This document shows positions 44,660-53,631 of a DNA stretch of 64,000 nucleotides, in pieces. The notes below the pieces were generated by a model. It did not search any database. It was given only the letters and a program-made list of their open reading frames with translations, and was not told the DNA's origin. Positions within the stretch are counted from its first letter, which is position 1; each line of letters begins with the position of its first letter. The DNA lies in NCBI GenBank assembly GCA_003282425.1, contig QBZF01000001.1, positions 57,450 to 121,449 of the forward strand. Reading direction: 5' to 3'. The position numbers and the translations under genes were made by a program. Source of the DNA: Prochlorococcus sp. AG-335-A05 (lineage in GTDB: Bacteria > Cyanobacteriota > Cyanobacteriia > PCC-6307 > Cyanobiaceae).

Positions 44660-45582
44660 GCTTGAGCAACTAAAGAGTTAGTAAGATTTCTTTGCAAAGA
44701 ATTTGGTACGCTTTGTTCAACATAAATTTCCGCAGCATTATTTGGGCTCTCTTGAAGTTTTATCTTGTGCAGATTTGCTCCAATTTTTTTAATCGGAGAT
44801 GAGAGAATATCAGCAATGTGTAGTGCAATATTTTCACATGTTGGGACGCAAGTTTTAAAATATTCGATATCTTTGTTCAAGAAAGTATGATCAAACGGTT
44901 CAACTATAAGATTATCAATAATTGCTTGTAAAGAAGGTAAATCACATATCATCCCAGTTCTTGGATCAATTTTTCCTCGGACAGTTACATCGAGAAAATA
45001 ATTATGTCCATGTCCATTTACTCTGGCACATTTCCCATAAATCTTCTTGTTTTCATCAAGAGAAATCTCATCTTTTGCTAATCGGTGAGCAGCATTAAAA
45101 TGACTTTGAATTGTTAATAAAGCTTCCATGTTTTTTCCATAGTAATCTGCCCATAAAGTTGGGCTTTCATAAAGTCTTAAACTTGTAAGAGGTAGTTCAT
45201 CTTTTAAACGATTCCAGATAACTTTAACTAGAGCCTCAGTCGTTGGAAGAATGCCTTCTTGACTATGAATATTAAATTCAGGCCATACGTCATTTAAAAA
45301 ACGAAAATCTAATTGTCCAGTGACCTTACTCTTAATAGAATGTTTTACATCAGAAAGATTAAGGACCATTCCATCCGAGTCAAGTTTGCCCCCCATTGAT
45401 ACGATAAGTTCGTAATTATGGCCATGTCCTGGAGCTAAACTACATTTCCCAAAAAGAGAGAAATTATCTTCTGAGCTTTTTTCAGGAAGCCAATAACGAT
45501 GACTCGAACTAAAACAGGCACGTCGAGTTATGACGCATTCACGTCCCTGGCCATGTAATGGTTTGGTATGTGTGAAAGTCAT
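44656..45582 (-). CDS. Tandem 6-pyruvoyl/6-carboxy-tetrahydropterin synthase-like protein
   Basis: A 308-residue protein with two QueD/PTPS domains. Domain 2 (about 150-300) is complete: zinc ligands in FNAAHRL and NGHGHNYF, catalytic Cys in YGKCARV, the DH pair in PFDHTFLN, PTCEN and ESPNNAAEIY. Domain 1 (about 10-140) keeps GHGHNY and PTTEAL but has LDFRFLND where DH is expected, so it probably lost catalysis. The gene is first in a pair with the RibD-like reductase. PTPS-type chemistry makes tetrahydropterin for pteridines or preQ0; cyanopterin-like glycosides are a possible end product. Confidence 0.87.
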   Translation of the reverse strand: MTFTHTKPLHGQGRECVITRRACFSSSHRYWLPEKSSEDNFSLFGKCSLAPGHGHNYELIVSMGGKLDSDGMVLNLSDVKHSIKSKVTGQLDFRFLNDVWPEFNIHSQEGILPTTEALVKVIWNRLKDELPLTSLRLYESPTLWADYYGKNMEALLTIQSHFNAAHRLAKDEISLDENKKIYGKCARVNGHGHNYFLDVTVRGKIDPRTGMICDLPSLQAIIDNLIVEPFDHTFLNKDIEYFKTCVPTCENIALHIADILSSPIKKIGANLHKIKLQESPNNAAEIYVEQSVPNSLQRNLTNSLVAQA

Positions 45583-45632
45583 AAATGTCTGTAATAATAC
45601 TATCTTAAGGTTTTATATACTCTTTTGTCTGT

Positions 45633-46190
45633 ATGGAAAAATCTATTATTGAGAAAACAAACAAAATAATTAAAGGAAGAAGTATATATTTGATAGGTAT
45701 GATGGCTAGTGGTAAATCTAAAACTGGTCCAGTATTAGCCGAGTTATTGAGCTATAAGTATATTGATCTGGATAAATTAATAGAGAATATAGCAAAAAAA
45801 ACAATTAATGAAATGTTCCGGGAAGATGGAGAAAAAGCATTCCGAGAACTAGAAACAAATTGCTTAAAAGAAACAATTAAAATCCCTTCTTTAATCGTTT
45901 CTACTGGTGGAGGAATTATTTCTAAACCAGAAAACTGGGGTGTTTTAAGGCAAGGAATTATTATTTGGATTGACACAAAGCAAGAGATTGCTCTTGAGAG
46001 GTTGAAAAAAGATATTGAAAATAGACCTCTATTACAGGGAAAAGATTTAAGTGATTTATATAACCAAATTTTTCAATCTAGAAAAAATTTATATTCTCAG
46101 GCTGATTTAAGAGTTGAGGTTAATAACGAAGATGTTGAAGAAGTTGCAAAACAAATAGTTTATGGAATTTACAAAAAAATTATAAATTAA
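45633..46190 (+). CDS. aroK: Shikimate kinase
   Basis: Phosphorylates shikimate in aromatic amino-acid synthesis. The 185-residue enzyme has YLIGMMASGKSKTGPVLAELL (Walker A near 25), YIDLDKLIE (shikimate-binding DxD, near 46), VSTGGGIISKPENWG (near 90) and NRPLLQGKDLSDLY (lid, near 130). The length is normal. Its last four bases overlap the stop of a converging Crr7 gene. Confidence 0.95.
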   Translation: MEKSIIEKTNKIIKGRSIYLIGMMASGKSKTGPVLAELLSYKYIDLDKLIENIAKKTINEMFREDGEKAFRELETNCLKETIKIPSLIVSTGGGIISKPENWGVLRQGIIIWIDTKQEIALERLKKDIENRPLLQGKDLSDLYNQIFQSRKNLYSQADLRVEVNNEDVEEVAKQIVYGIYKKIIN

Positions 46191-46444
46191 TCAGGTTCCA
46201 CTCTCACAGCAAACCATTTAATAACGAATCCAAATTTTATTTCTAATTCATAAGTACTTTCTAATAATTCTTCGAGAAATTCCTCATTGGAATAATCTTT
46301 TTTTTGATATATAGTTGATGAATCAACCTTATGAAGCCAATTTCTTAACCATAATATTGCTTCTTTTTTAGTTACTATTTTTTCTTTTGAATCTGGCTCT
46401 AATAATACAAAATGGTCTTCAGATCTTATTAATGGATTAGACAT
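46187..46444 (-). CDS. Chlororespiratory reduction 7 (Crr7)-like protein
   Basis: An 85-residue protein with no membrane segment: DHFVLLEPDSKEKIVTKKEAILWLRNWL and LESTYELEIKFGFVIKWFAVRVEP. Size and the two conserved blocks fit the Crr7 family, needed for building or stabilising the NDH complex in plastids and cyanobacteria. An NDH subunit, ndhO, lies 8 kb away. The assignment is from pattern memory, not alignment. It overlaps both neighbours. Confidence 0.65.
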   Translation of the reverse strand: MSNPLIRSEDHFVLLEPDSKEKIVTKKEAILWLRNWLHKVDSSTIYQKKDYSNEEFLEELLESTYELEIKFGFVIKWFAVRVEPD

Positions 46445-47153
46445 GATTAAAAACTTTTTAGGATTAATTATTTTTCTAATTATTCAAGTAATTTCTTTGG
46501 ATAATTCATTTGCTTTAAATGATCATAATGTAAGAGAATTTTTAGATGAAAGAGAAAATTTATGGCCAGAACTATACTTACCAAATTTTAAATTTTCAAA
46601 TACTTCAAGAGATTTAATTTATCCTAATTGGTTTGAGGGTAATTGGCTTGTTACTTCTCAAGATTTAGAAGATGAGTCTCAAGCACCAGTGATTTACAAA
46701 GTAAATTTTTTCAAAAATAATTTAAATGAAGTTATTGGTAATCGATCGAAAAATTCTGAGTCAATTGGTAAAGCGATATTTGGTGATACTTTGATTAAAG
46801 TTGTAAATGATCCTAAATCAATTAACAAACAAATTACTTATTTAAAAGATGATCTATATATTGATTCAAGGATCACAGGAAGAAATCAAATTGAAGATGA
46901 TGATATGTTTTTTGCTGACGAATTAGTTATTCAAACTCTTCATAAACCAGGAGCATCTAGGGTTAATCAGGTCGAGACAATTAGTAAATTTCAAAAATGT
47001 AATCGTCATAATTCCAATACAGAGAATACTTTAAAACCTGACATCTGCGGTTTTCAATATATTGCTGCATACGGTTCTAAAGTAGGAGATCCCACAGTTC
47101 ATGCAATTAAAACTGGTAAATATAAATTATCGTTTAGATTTATTGAGAGTTAG
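46443..47153 (+). CDS. DUF6816-type secreted protein
   Basis: A 236-residue protein with a clear signal peptide (IKNFLGLIIFLIIQVISLDNSFALN, cleavage near residue 25). The mature part has WPELYLPNFKFSNTSRDLIYPNWFEGNW and the end YIAAYGSKVGDPTVHAIKTGKYKL. It matches a cyanobacterial family (DUF6816) of unknown function, probably lumenal or periplasmic. Its start codon overlaps the divergent Crr7-like start. It converges with the GST gene by 14 bases. Confidence 0.7.
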   Translation: MIKNFLGLIIFLIIQVISLDNSFALNDHNVREFLDERENLWPELYLPNFKFSNTSRDLIYPNWFEGNWLVTSQDLEDESQAPVIYKVNFFKNNLNEVIGNRSKNSESIGKAIFGDTLIKVVNDPKSINKQITYLKDDLYIDSRITGRNQIEDDDMFFADELVIQTLHKPGASRVNQVETISKFQKCNRHNSNTENTLKPDICGFQYIAAYGSKVGDPTVHAIKTGKYKLSFRFIES

Positions 47154-47865
47154 CACTAAAGAGATATTCTTCTATGTTGTTTCTCCAGATAAATATATTT
47201 TCTAAATAAGGATTATTTATGTATTCTTGACAACCTTCCCCAGAGAGAATTGGTCCCGATGATTTTGGAAATTTAAGAAGAGATAATTGCGCAGCAATTG
47301 CAATATCTGCTATTGATAAATTATCACCTATTAAATAATTTTTATTAATTAGGGCTTTTGATAAAGCCTCTAATATTTTTTGCAGTTCTAAATTATCTTT
47401 GGAAGATAAAACTACATTAGAAATTTTACTAAGATTTTTAAAAGGTAATTTATCAACTAATCCTTTTACTGAAGATGGTATTTCGTCTGGAAGTAAAGCA
47501 GTACGTAGTTGTGGATTCTCTATCGCAGATTTAATAAGAGCTTTTCTACAAGTTGAGGCCATAGTAGTGTCAGCCCAATCCTCTATTAATTTGCATTGTG
47601 CAAACAACAAAGGATCTTCTGGAAAAAGTGGATTATTATCATTTTTTTTATTTATATATTCGCAAATAATTGTAGAATCACTAATAATTTGATCATTATC
47701 ATCAACGATTATTGGGACTTGTTTTTGACCTGATATCTTAAAGATTTCAAATTGACCTAAGCCTGGTGTAACTTCTTCAACTCTATACTGCAATTTCTTA
47801 GCGTGAAGAGCCATTCTTGTCTTTAAGCAAAAAGCGCTATGTCTAAATTGATATAATGTAATCAT
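47140..47865 (-). CDS. Glutathione S-transferase-like protein
   Basis: A 241-residue protein. Residues 1-75 are a thioredoxin-fold GST N-domain with YQFRHSAFCLKTRMALHAKKL, KQVPIIVDDNDQIISDSTIICEYIN (cis-Pro and the Glu/Asp-Ser glutathione-binding pair). Residues 90-230 are the helical C-domain (NYLIGDNLSIADIAIAAQL). The catalytic residue in the first strand is Cys/Ser-like (SAFC). The reaction is unassigned: detoxification, tocopherol-related or DHAR-like activity are all possible. Confidence 0.88.
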   Translation of the reverse strand: MITLYQFRHSAFCLKTRMALHAKKLQYRVEEVTPGLGQFEIFKISGQKQVPIIVDDNDQIISDSTIICEYINKKNDNNPLFPEDPLLFAQCKLIEDWADTTMASTCRKALIKSAIENPQLRTALLPDEIPSSVKGLVDKLPFKNLSKISNVVLSSKDNLELQKILEALSKALINKNYLIGDNLSIADIAIAAQLSLLKFPKSSGPILSGEGCQEYINNPYLENIFIWRNNIEEYLFSANSQ

Positions 47866-47919
47866 GCTGTTAAATGTTTGTTAAAACTTAGCTAAAAAAG
47901 TAATCAAATTGTGGAGCTA

Positions 47920-48129
47920 ATGGGCCAATTTTTCTCTAATGTTGCAAGATATCCTAAGTATTTAATTTCTATTATTGCTGGAGGATTAGTTGCATTACTA
48001 GAACCTTTATTTAAAAATAGATCAAATCCATTAACTTTGGTCGGTTTAATTTCTTCAGTAATAAGTGCCTTTATAACATTTTATTTCGTACTAAAAGCAA
48101 TGACTAATCCAATCAACCTATTACTATAA
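47920..48129 (+). CDS. DUF751 (Ycf33-like) small membrane protein
   Basis: About 69 residues with two membrane helices. It begins MGQFFSNVARYPKYLISIIA, followed by GGLVALLEPLFKNRSNPLTL and a second helix GLISSVISAFITFYFVL. This is the DUF751 pattern seen upstream of rbfA in many cyanobacteria. The ATG at 47920 is preferred, with GGAG just upstream; a GTG at 47911 gives three extra residues. Stop TAA overlaps the rbfA ATG by one base (TAATG), so the two are coupled. Confidence 0.75.
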   Translation: MGQFFSNVARYPKYLISIIAGGLVALLEPLFKNRSNPLTLVGLISSVISAFITFYFVLKAMTNPINLLL

Positions 48130-48527
48130 TGCCTAATAATTATCGGATTGCAAAAGTTTCTTCTTTGTTGAAAAAGGAGATAACTCTTATTTTGCAGAAT
48201 GATTTGGATAATGATCTATTAAAGAGTAATTTCATTAATATTTCAAAAATAGATTTAACAGGAGATTTGCAATTTTGCAAGATTTATATAACTTCAACTG
48301 CTGAAGAAGCAATAAGAAAAGAAATTGTTGAAGAATTAAATCTTGCTAAGAGCTATATCAGGCATACTTTAGGTCAAAGAATAGAGATGAGAAGATTACC
48401 CGAAATGACTTTTAAAGACGATAAAGTATTAGAAAAAGGATTGTCAGTACTCAAGCTCCTTGAGGAATTAAAAAATCAAAATCACAATCAAGATTCAAAA
48501 GTTGAGGGAAATAATAACAATGGCTGA
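48129..48527 (+). CDS. rbfA: Ribosome-binding factor A
   Basis: A KH-fold protein of 132 residues that helps mature the 30S subunit's 16S rRNA 5' end. Family pattern: NYRIAKVSSLLKKEITLILQN, LQFCKIYITS, and RHTLGQRIEMRRLPEMTFKDD. The last 20 residues are an Asn-rich tail. It lies between the DUF751 gene (1-base overlap) and hemD (8-base overlap). Confidence 0.93.
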   Translation: MPNNYRIAKVSSLLKKEITLILQNDLDNDLLKSNFINISKIDLTGDLQFCKIYITSTAEEAIRKEIVEELNLAKSYIRHTLGQRIEMRRLPEMTFKDDKVLEKGLSVLKLLEELKNQNHNQDSKVEGNNNNG

Positions 48528-49311
48528 GGTCTCTTTGAATCAAAAAAATATAATTATAACTCGATCAAAAGATAAGATATCTGATATAAAAAAGTTATTC
48601 ACTAATAAAGGTGCTCAAATATTTGATTTTCCAGCAATTGATGTTGGATATCCCGATGATTTAAATCCTCTTGATGATGCCTTAAGCGAAATTAATGATT
48701 TTCACTGGATTATTTTTACCAGTAGTAATGGAATACAATTTGTAGATGAGAGATTAAGAAATTTAAATACTTCATTAAAAGAATGTTCAAAGAAAATAAA
48801 AATTGCTGTAGTAGGGGAGAAAACTTCTTTAACTCTAAGCGATTTAGGTATTGAGGCTGATTTCGTCCCCCCAGAATTTGTAGCAGAAAGTTTAATTGAA
48901 AATTTTCCGGTATCAGGATATGGACTCAGAGTTTTTTTGCCAAGAGTTCAAACAGGAGGAAGGAATTTCATAGCTAATGAATTCAGGAATTCTGGTTCAC
49001 GTGTTGTAGAGGTTCCTGCCTATGAAACAAGATGTCCAAATTCAATTCCTATAGAAACAATAAATGCTATCTCTAAAAGAAAAATTGATGCAATGGTTTT
49101 TTCAAGTGGTAAAACAGTATCAAACTCTTCTTTCTTGCTTGAAAAAGAATTTGGAGAAGAATGGTTAACATATCTAGAAAATGCAAAATTATTAACTATT
49201 GGACCTCAAACTTCAAAAATATGTGAGAAAACTTTTGGCAGAGTTGATAGAGAGGCGGTTAAGTACACTTTTGAAGGATTATTAGATGCTGCAATTGATA
49301 TTTTTAATTAG
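48520..49311 (+). CDS. hemD: Uroporphyrinogen-III synthase
   Basis: A 263-residue cytosolic enzyme that cyclises hydroxymethylbilane with inversion of ring D, for heme and chlorophyll synthesis. It has low conservation but recognisable pieces: IIITRSKDKISDIKKLFTNKGAQIFDFPAI at the N-terminus, FTSSNGIQFVDERL, IAVVGEKTSLTLSDLGIEADFVP, and FSSGKTVSNSSFLLE. Start ATG 48520 (MAEVSLNQK) overlaps rbfA by eight bases; the frame extends to a TTG at 48502 but I reject that. The downstream gene converges with eight bases of overlap. Confidence 0.87.
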   Translation: MAEVSLNQKNIIITRSKDKISDIKKLFTNKGAQIFDFPAIDVGYPDDLNPLDDALSEINDFHWIIFTSSNGIQFVDERLRNLNTSLKECSKKIKIAVVGEKTSLTLSDLGIEADFVPPEFVAESLIENFPVSGYGLRVFLPRVQTGGRNFIANEFRNSGSRVVEVPAYETRCPNSIPIETINAISKRKIDAMVFSSGKTVSNSSFLLEKEFGEEWLTYLENAKLLTIGPQTSKICEKTFGRVDREAVKYTFEGLLDAAIDIFN

Positions 49312-49774
49312 TTAATTCATTTTTGTAATTTTTTTCTACTAAATCTCGAAATCTATCAATATTTGCTTGTAATTCATTAGTTACCATTTTACCCAAAATT
49401 TTTTCTTCCATAAATCGAGCAATCATTTTAGGTAATTCATAAGTAACAGCTAAGTTTACTGATGTTAATTGGTCTCCTTTTGATTCAAAAATAACAGAGC
49501 CTTGAGTTGGTAATCCTCCTATAGATTTCCATTTTAATTTATTTTTTTCAATCCTTTCTGTTATTTGTGCCTTCCATTTAAATTTGAATCCATTAGCAGC
49601 TAAAGTCCATTCAGTCAGATCAGGTAAAGTTGATGTCTCTTGATCAATTGTTTTTACGGATTCAATCCAGCTCATCCACAGAGACATGGAATCCAAATCA
49701 CTCCAGGTGCTCCAAACGTTATCTAATGGCGCATTCACAATTGTAATTACGTCATGTTTAAGCCAAGTACCCAT
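49304..49774 (-). CDS. SRPBCC (START-like) family protein
   Basis: A 156-residue single-domain helix-grip protein: HDVITIVNAPLDNVWSTWSDLDSMSLWMSWIES, then FKWKAQITERIEKNKLKWKSIGGLPTQGSVIF. These are hallmarks of ligand-binding or cyclase-like SRPBCC proteins. It is immediately downstream of zds (2-base gap) on the same strand, so a role around carotenoid or other hydrophobic ligand handling is an inference from position. Confidence 0.85.
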   Translation of the reverse strand: MGTWLKHDVITIVNAPLDNVWSTWSDLDSMSLWMSWIESVKTIDQETSTLPDLTEWTLAANGFKFKWKAQITERIEKNKLKWKSIGGLPTQGSVIFESKGDQLTSVNLAVTYELPKMIARFMEEKILGKMVTNELQANIDRFRDLVEKNYKNELTN

Positions 49775-49776
49775 AG

Positions 49777-51231
49777 TTAGCTGACCGCAAGATTCTTTGC
49801 TAATTTGGCTTTCTTATCTAAAATTGCTGCTGCTGCTAGATGACCGCTCATTGTAGCCCCCTCCATTGAATCTATATAGTCTTGTTTTGTATAACTACCA
49901 GCCATAAAGAAATTTGATATTGAAGTCTTTTGATCAGGTCTATATGGGTCCATACCTGGCGATTCTCTATAAAGTGATTGTGGAACTTGTACAACATTAC
50001 TCCAAAGTAATTTTAGATTTTTTGAAGAAGGAAATAGACGACGCACTTCAGAGTCAATTTCTTTAGTGATTCTTTCTGTTGATCTACCCATCCAACGATC
50101 TCCAGGAGTCAAAACACATTGGAGTAAAGATCCCATTCCTTCCTTTCTATAATCAACGGGACTTGCTAAAGCTAAATCTGCGAAACAACTGAAAGATGCA
50201 TCTGCTGAATATAAAAGATTATCTAAACCTGTAGGGTTTTGGCTTTTGTTATCATTATTTAATTCAGTAACCCATCCATCATATCTTAATTGAATTGTTG
50301 CTACTGCAACAGCTCTGAGTTTTTTTAAACCCTCAAACTCCTTAAATTGATACCATTCTTTAGGAACTATTTTTTTAATTCCAGGAACATCACAAGCAGC
50401 AAGAAATGTATCAGCAAATATAGCCTTAGGGCCTTCAGGAGTGGATATTTTTAGTTGTGTGACCGAGTAGGAGGAAGATTCTTTTTCAAAAATAATTTCG
50501 TCCACCTTATGATTTAAGTGGATTTTGCATCCTTTTTTTGTAATGTAATCAACGATAGGTTTTGTTAGCCATTTATGAGGGGATCCTTTTAAAAGATTAA
50601 GTTTAGAGGCTTCAGTCTTAGATGCAAACATCATAAAAATAGTTAACATGCATCTTGCTGATATATCTTGACAATTTATGAAACCTAATGCGTATGCAAT
50701 TGGATCCCACATCTTTTCAAGACTTCTTAAGCTTCCGCCATGATTTAAAAACCATTCTTTAAAGCTTATTATATCTAATTCTCTTATTATCTTCATTGCA
50801 CCTTCGTAATCTACTAACCCTCTAACTATTGGACTGGTTCCCAAAGCTAATGCATTTCTTAGCTTATCTACCCAAGTCAATTGGTCTGTGGTGAAAAAGG
50901 CCTTTAGACCGTTAAAAGGAGCTCCTAAGGCAAACCTAAAATCCAAGGATTTTAAATCACCACCGTTATTTACAAATAAATGAGTATGTTCTTTCGGAAG
51001 CAAATTATCTAATGCTCCAACTTTTTTCATGAGTTTAAAAAGATTTGCATAGTTATAAAAAAATACATGTAAACCCATCTCGATGTGGTTACCATCTTTA
51101 TCTTCCCAACTTCCAACTTTTCCGCCCCAGAATGATCTGCTCTCGTAAATCTCTATTTCATGGCCTTCATCAACTAGATTAACTGCTGCTGTTAAACCCG
51201 CTAACCCGGAACCAACTATTGCTATTTTCAC
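49777..51231 (-). CDS. crtQ: Zeta-carotene desaturase (CrtQ/Zds)
   Basis: A FAD-dependent desaturase of 484 residues converting zeta-carotene toward lycopene. It starts [31 protein letters not shown], the dinucleotide fold. [38 protein letters not shown] near the C-terminus is the FAD-binding carotenoid-desaturase end. I place the start at GTG 51231, which gives the usual N-terminus; a longer frame begins at 51258. It is followed two bases later by the SRPBCC gene and diverges from the IscA-like gene. Confidence 0.93.
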   Translation of the reverse strand: MKIAIVGSGLAGLTAAVNLVDEGHEIEIYESRSFWGGKVGSWEDKDGNHIEMGLHVFFYNYANLFKLMKKVGALDNLLPKEHTHLFVNNGGDLKSLDFRFALGAPFNGLKAFFTTDQLTWVDKLRNALALGTSPIVRGLVDYEGAMKIIRELDIISFKEWFLNHGGSLRSLEKMWDPIAYALGFINCQDISARCMLTIFMMFASKTEASKLNLLKGSPHKWLTKPIVDYITKKGCKIHLNHKVDEIIFEKESSSYSVTQLKISTPEGPKAIFADTFLAACDVPGIKKIVPKEWYQFKEFEGLKKLRAVAVATIQLRYDGWVTELNNDNKSQNPTGLDNLLYSADASFSCFADLALASPVDYRKEGMGSLLQCVLTPGDRWMGRSTERITKEIDSEVRRLFPSSKNLKLLWSNVVQVPQSLYRESPGMDPYRPDQKTSISNFFMAGSYTKQDYIDSMEGATMSGHLAAAAILDKKAKLAKNLAVS

Positions 51232-51331
51232 TTTTTTTATTAAATTATAACAAATCAACTTTGTATATCGTTTGAAATATGCATGATGTGTCTATATTTT
51301 TTATAGTGTAGTTATACGTTTGTTTGTATTT

Positions 51332-51724
51332 ATGGAAAATGTAAAAATAGAAGAAAAAATAAAAACCTCAGATGACGGTAAGGGAATCTTAATAACCAAT
51401 GATGCCATAGAGCAAATATCTGCTTTATTGAAGAATCAGACTGATAAGAAAGCTCTGAGAGTTGGGGTAAGATCTGGAGGATGCAGTGGTATGAGTTATA
51501 CGATGGATTTTATTGGTGGAGATGAAATAAATTCAGATGATAAAGTATATGATTATTCATTAAGTTCCGAACAAACTTTTAAAGTAATATGTGACCCGAA
51601 AAGTCTTCTGTATATTTACGGCATGCAACTAGATTTCAGTAAAGATCTAATTGGTGGAGGTTTTAATTTCGTTAATCCTAATGCTTCACAAACTTGTGGC
51701 TGCGGAAGCTCCTTTGCAGTTTAG
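51332..51724 (+). CDS. A-type Fe-S carrier protein (IscA/SufA family)
   Basis: A 130-residue HesB/IscA-type protein that carries clusters to apo-proteins. The three cluster cysteines are visible: VRSGGCSGMSYTMDF (near 51) and TCGCGSSF at the C-terminus (TCGCG). The start is ATG 51332 (MENVKIEEK). It lies far from the suf operon. The TPR gene follows on the same strand. Confidence 0.92.
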   Translation: MENVKIEEKIKTSDDGKGILITNDAIEQISALLKNQTDKKALRVGVRSGGCSGMSYTMDFIGGDEINSDDKVYDYSLSSEQTFKVICDPKSLLYIYGMQLDFSKDLIGGGFNFVNPNASQTCGCGSSFAV

Positions 51725-51735
51725 AAAAAAAATAT

Positions 51736-52164
51736 ATGACAGATGACATTAATCCAATTGAATCCGATTTCAATGCTGCCTTATCTAGATATCAAGATGG
51801 CCAAGAGTTAATACCAATTGCACAAGATTTTCAAAAAATAATTCAACAAATACCCAACCACTTTGCTGCTTGGACTTGTCTATCTTGGTTGCAGCTTCTA
51901 TTGAAGAATAATCAAGAAGCATTAGCTGCGGCTAGACAGGCGGTTCGCTTAAATCAGCAAGACCCGCAAGCAAGAATGAATTTGTCCTTAGCTCTTTTGG
52001 CTACAAATAATAAAGGTGTTAGAGAACATGTTGAATTAATTAAAAAAATGGCAATGATGATGCCTGATGTAAAGACAGAGTTAAAAGAGTCAGTTGAAGA
52101 CGGATTTAATAGATATCCAAACTGGCCAGAATTAACCAAAATCAATAAATGGTTAAAATTTTAA
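51736..52164 (+). CDS. TPR-repeat protein
   Basis: A 142-residue helical protein. Residues 40-110 read as two TPR units (HFAAWTCLSWLQLLLKNNQEALAAARQAVRLNQQDPQARMNLSLALLATNN). It probably binds another protein. Start at ATG 51736 (MTDDINPIESDF), since the longer frame runs into the end of the IscA-like gene. It is tightly followed by the LpxB-like gene. Confidence 0.8.
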   Translation: MTDDINPIESDFNAALSRYQDGQELIPIAQDFQKIIQQIPNHFAAWTCLSWLQLLLKNNQEALAAARQAVRLNQQDPQARMNLSLALLATNNKGVREHVELIKKMAMMMPDVKTELKESVEDGFNRYPNWPELTKINKWLKF

Positions 52165-52165
52165 A

Positions 52166-53365
52166 TTGTCCAGAATTTTATTATTAAGTAACGGACATGG
52201 AGAAGATTTATCTGGAAGTTTATTAGCCAAATATTTTGTAAAGAAAGGTGATCTTGTAGATGCCTTACCTATTGTAGGTGATGGTGAAAATTATAAAAAA
52301 GTAAATATAAGAATTATTGGTAAAACCAAAAAATTTAGAACTGGTGGTATTGGTTATAATTCTTTTCGTGGAAGAATATTTGAAATATTTGGAGGACAAA
52401 TAATTTACTTTTTTAAAAAATTATATTTGTCTTATAAATTAAGAAATAAATATGATTTTTATTTAGTAATTGGAGATATAGTTCCTATTTTTTTTGCATG
52501 GTTTGCAAAAAAAGACTTTTTTACATATTTAGTAGCATATTCTAGTCACTATGAGGGAAATTTAAAATTACCTTGGCCCTGTAAGGTTTTTTTAATCTCA
52601 AAATATGCAAAAAAAATATATGCTAGGGATTTTCTAACAGCAGATGATTTAACTCAACAATTAAGAAAAAAAGTATCTTTTCTAGGTAATCCATTTATGG
52701 ATAAATTTTCTTTTTTTGAAAATAAATCGAAAACTGTTCCTTTTAATATTGGGTTATTTCCTGGAAGTAGATTTCCTGAACTTTTAGATAATTTGAAATT
52801 GATTTTAGACGTACTAGAGACAATGTCTAAGTTAAAATATTTTGAGAATATCGCATTCAAGTTTGCCATAGTAAAAGCTCTTTCTATGGAAAAAATTAGG
52901 CAGATACTTAATCAAAGAAAATGGATTTATATAGAAAAAAAAGAAAAAAATGATGGTCTAGAATTTACATATGGATTTATTACGATTAATTTGAACTGGA
53001 ATTTGTTTGAAGAAATATTATTTAAAAGTAATTTCGTAATAAGTATGGCTGGAACTGCATCAGAGCAGGCAATTGGTTTAGCAAAGCCAGTTATTCAAAT
53101 TGAAGGGAACGGTCCGCAATTTACAAAATCTTTTGCAGAAGCTCAAAGACGATTACTTGGTAGATATGTTTTTTGTTCTACTAATTATATAAATAAGAAA
53201 GATCAAATAAATCAGACAATAAATCTAATCCTTAAAGTCATTTATTTGATAAAGCTAGACAAAAATTTTTTGATTTCTTGTCTTGATAATGCAAATCTAA
53301 GAATCGGAGAGAGTAATTCATGCCTTAACATAATTAATGATATAAAAGGTTTTCATGAAAAATGA
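52166..53365 (+). CDS. Lipid-A-disaccharide synthase-related protein
   Basis: A 399-residue protein beginning RILLLSNGHGEDLSGSLLAKYF. It includes FFPGSRFPELLDNLKLILDVL and SMAGTASEQAIGLAKPVIQIEGNGPQF. Both blocks recall the GT-B glycosyltransferase fold of LpxB, but the family is a cyanobacterial 'related' group without known reaction. The start is TTG at 52166, one base after the TPR stop. It overlaps the next gene by four bases (ATGA). Confidence 0.83.
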   Translation: MSRILLLSNGHGEDLSGSLLAKYFVKKGDLVDALPIVGDGENYKKVNIRIIGKTKKFRTGGIGYNSFRGRIFEIFGGQIIYFFKKLYLSYKLRNKYDFYLVIGDIVPIFFAWFAKKDFFTYLVAYSSHYEGNLKLPWPCKVFLISKYAKKIYARDFLTADDLTQQLRKKVSFLGNPFMDKFSFFENKSKTVPFNIGLFPGSRFPELLDNLKLILDVLETMSKLKYFENIAFKFAIVKALSMEKIRQILNQRKWIYIEKKEKNDGLEFTYGFITINLNWNLFEEILFKSNFVISMAGTASEQAIGLAKPVIQIEGNGPQFTKSFAEAQRRLLGRYVFCSTNYINKKDQINQTINLILKVIYLIKLDKNFLISCLDNANLRIGESNSCLNIINDIKGFHEK

Positions 53366-53631
53366 CTAAGCAGAAATCTGGATCAAACTTGAAAGTGATT
53401 ATTGATAATTTTTTATTGATAAATTTATTCGTTGTTATTTTTTTTGCAATATTTTTTATTTTTGCAGTAATTATGCAAATTAATGGAGTATTTGTTTTCT
53501 TAAATATTTTTCAGAATCTTTGGAATCCGCTCATCACCCCTTTAATCACAATTTTAATTGTAAGTGCGGTGGTTAATGGAATTAATTCTTGGTGGAAGCG
53601 TAAATGGCTTTCTCAAGAAGAGGATATTTAA
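53362..53631 (+). CDS. Small membrane protein, unknown function
   Basis: An 89-residue protein with two membrane helices (NFLLINLFVVIFFAIFFIFAVIM; LWNPLITPLITILIVSAVV) and a basic C-terminus GINSWWKRKWLSQEED. Starts in the ATGA overlap with the LpxB-like gene, so is probably co-translated. It converges on the epimerase gene with 50 bases of overlap. Confidence 0.65.
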   Translation: MTKQKSGSNLKVIIDNFLLINLFVVIFFAIFFIFAVIMQINGVFVFLNIFQNLWNPLITPLITILIVSAVVNGINSWWKRKWLSQEEDI

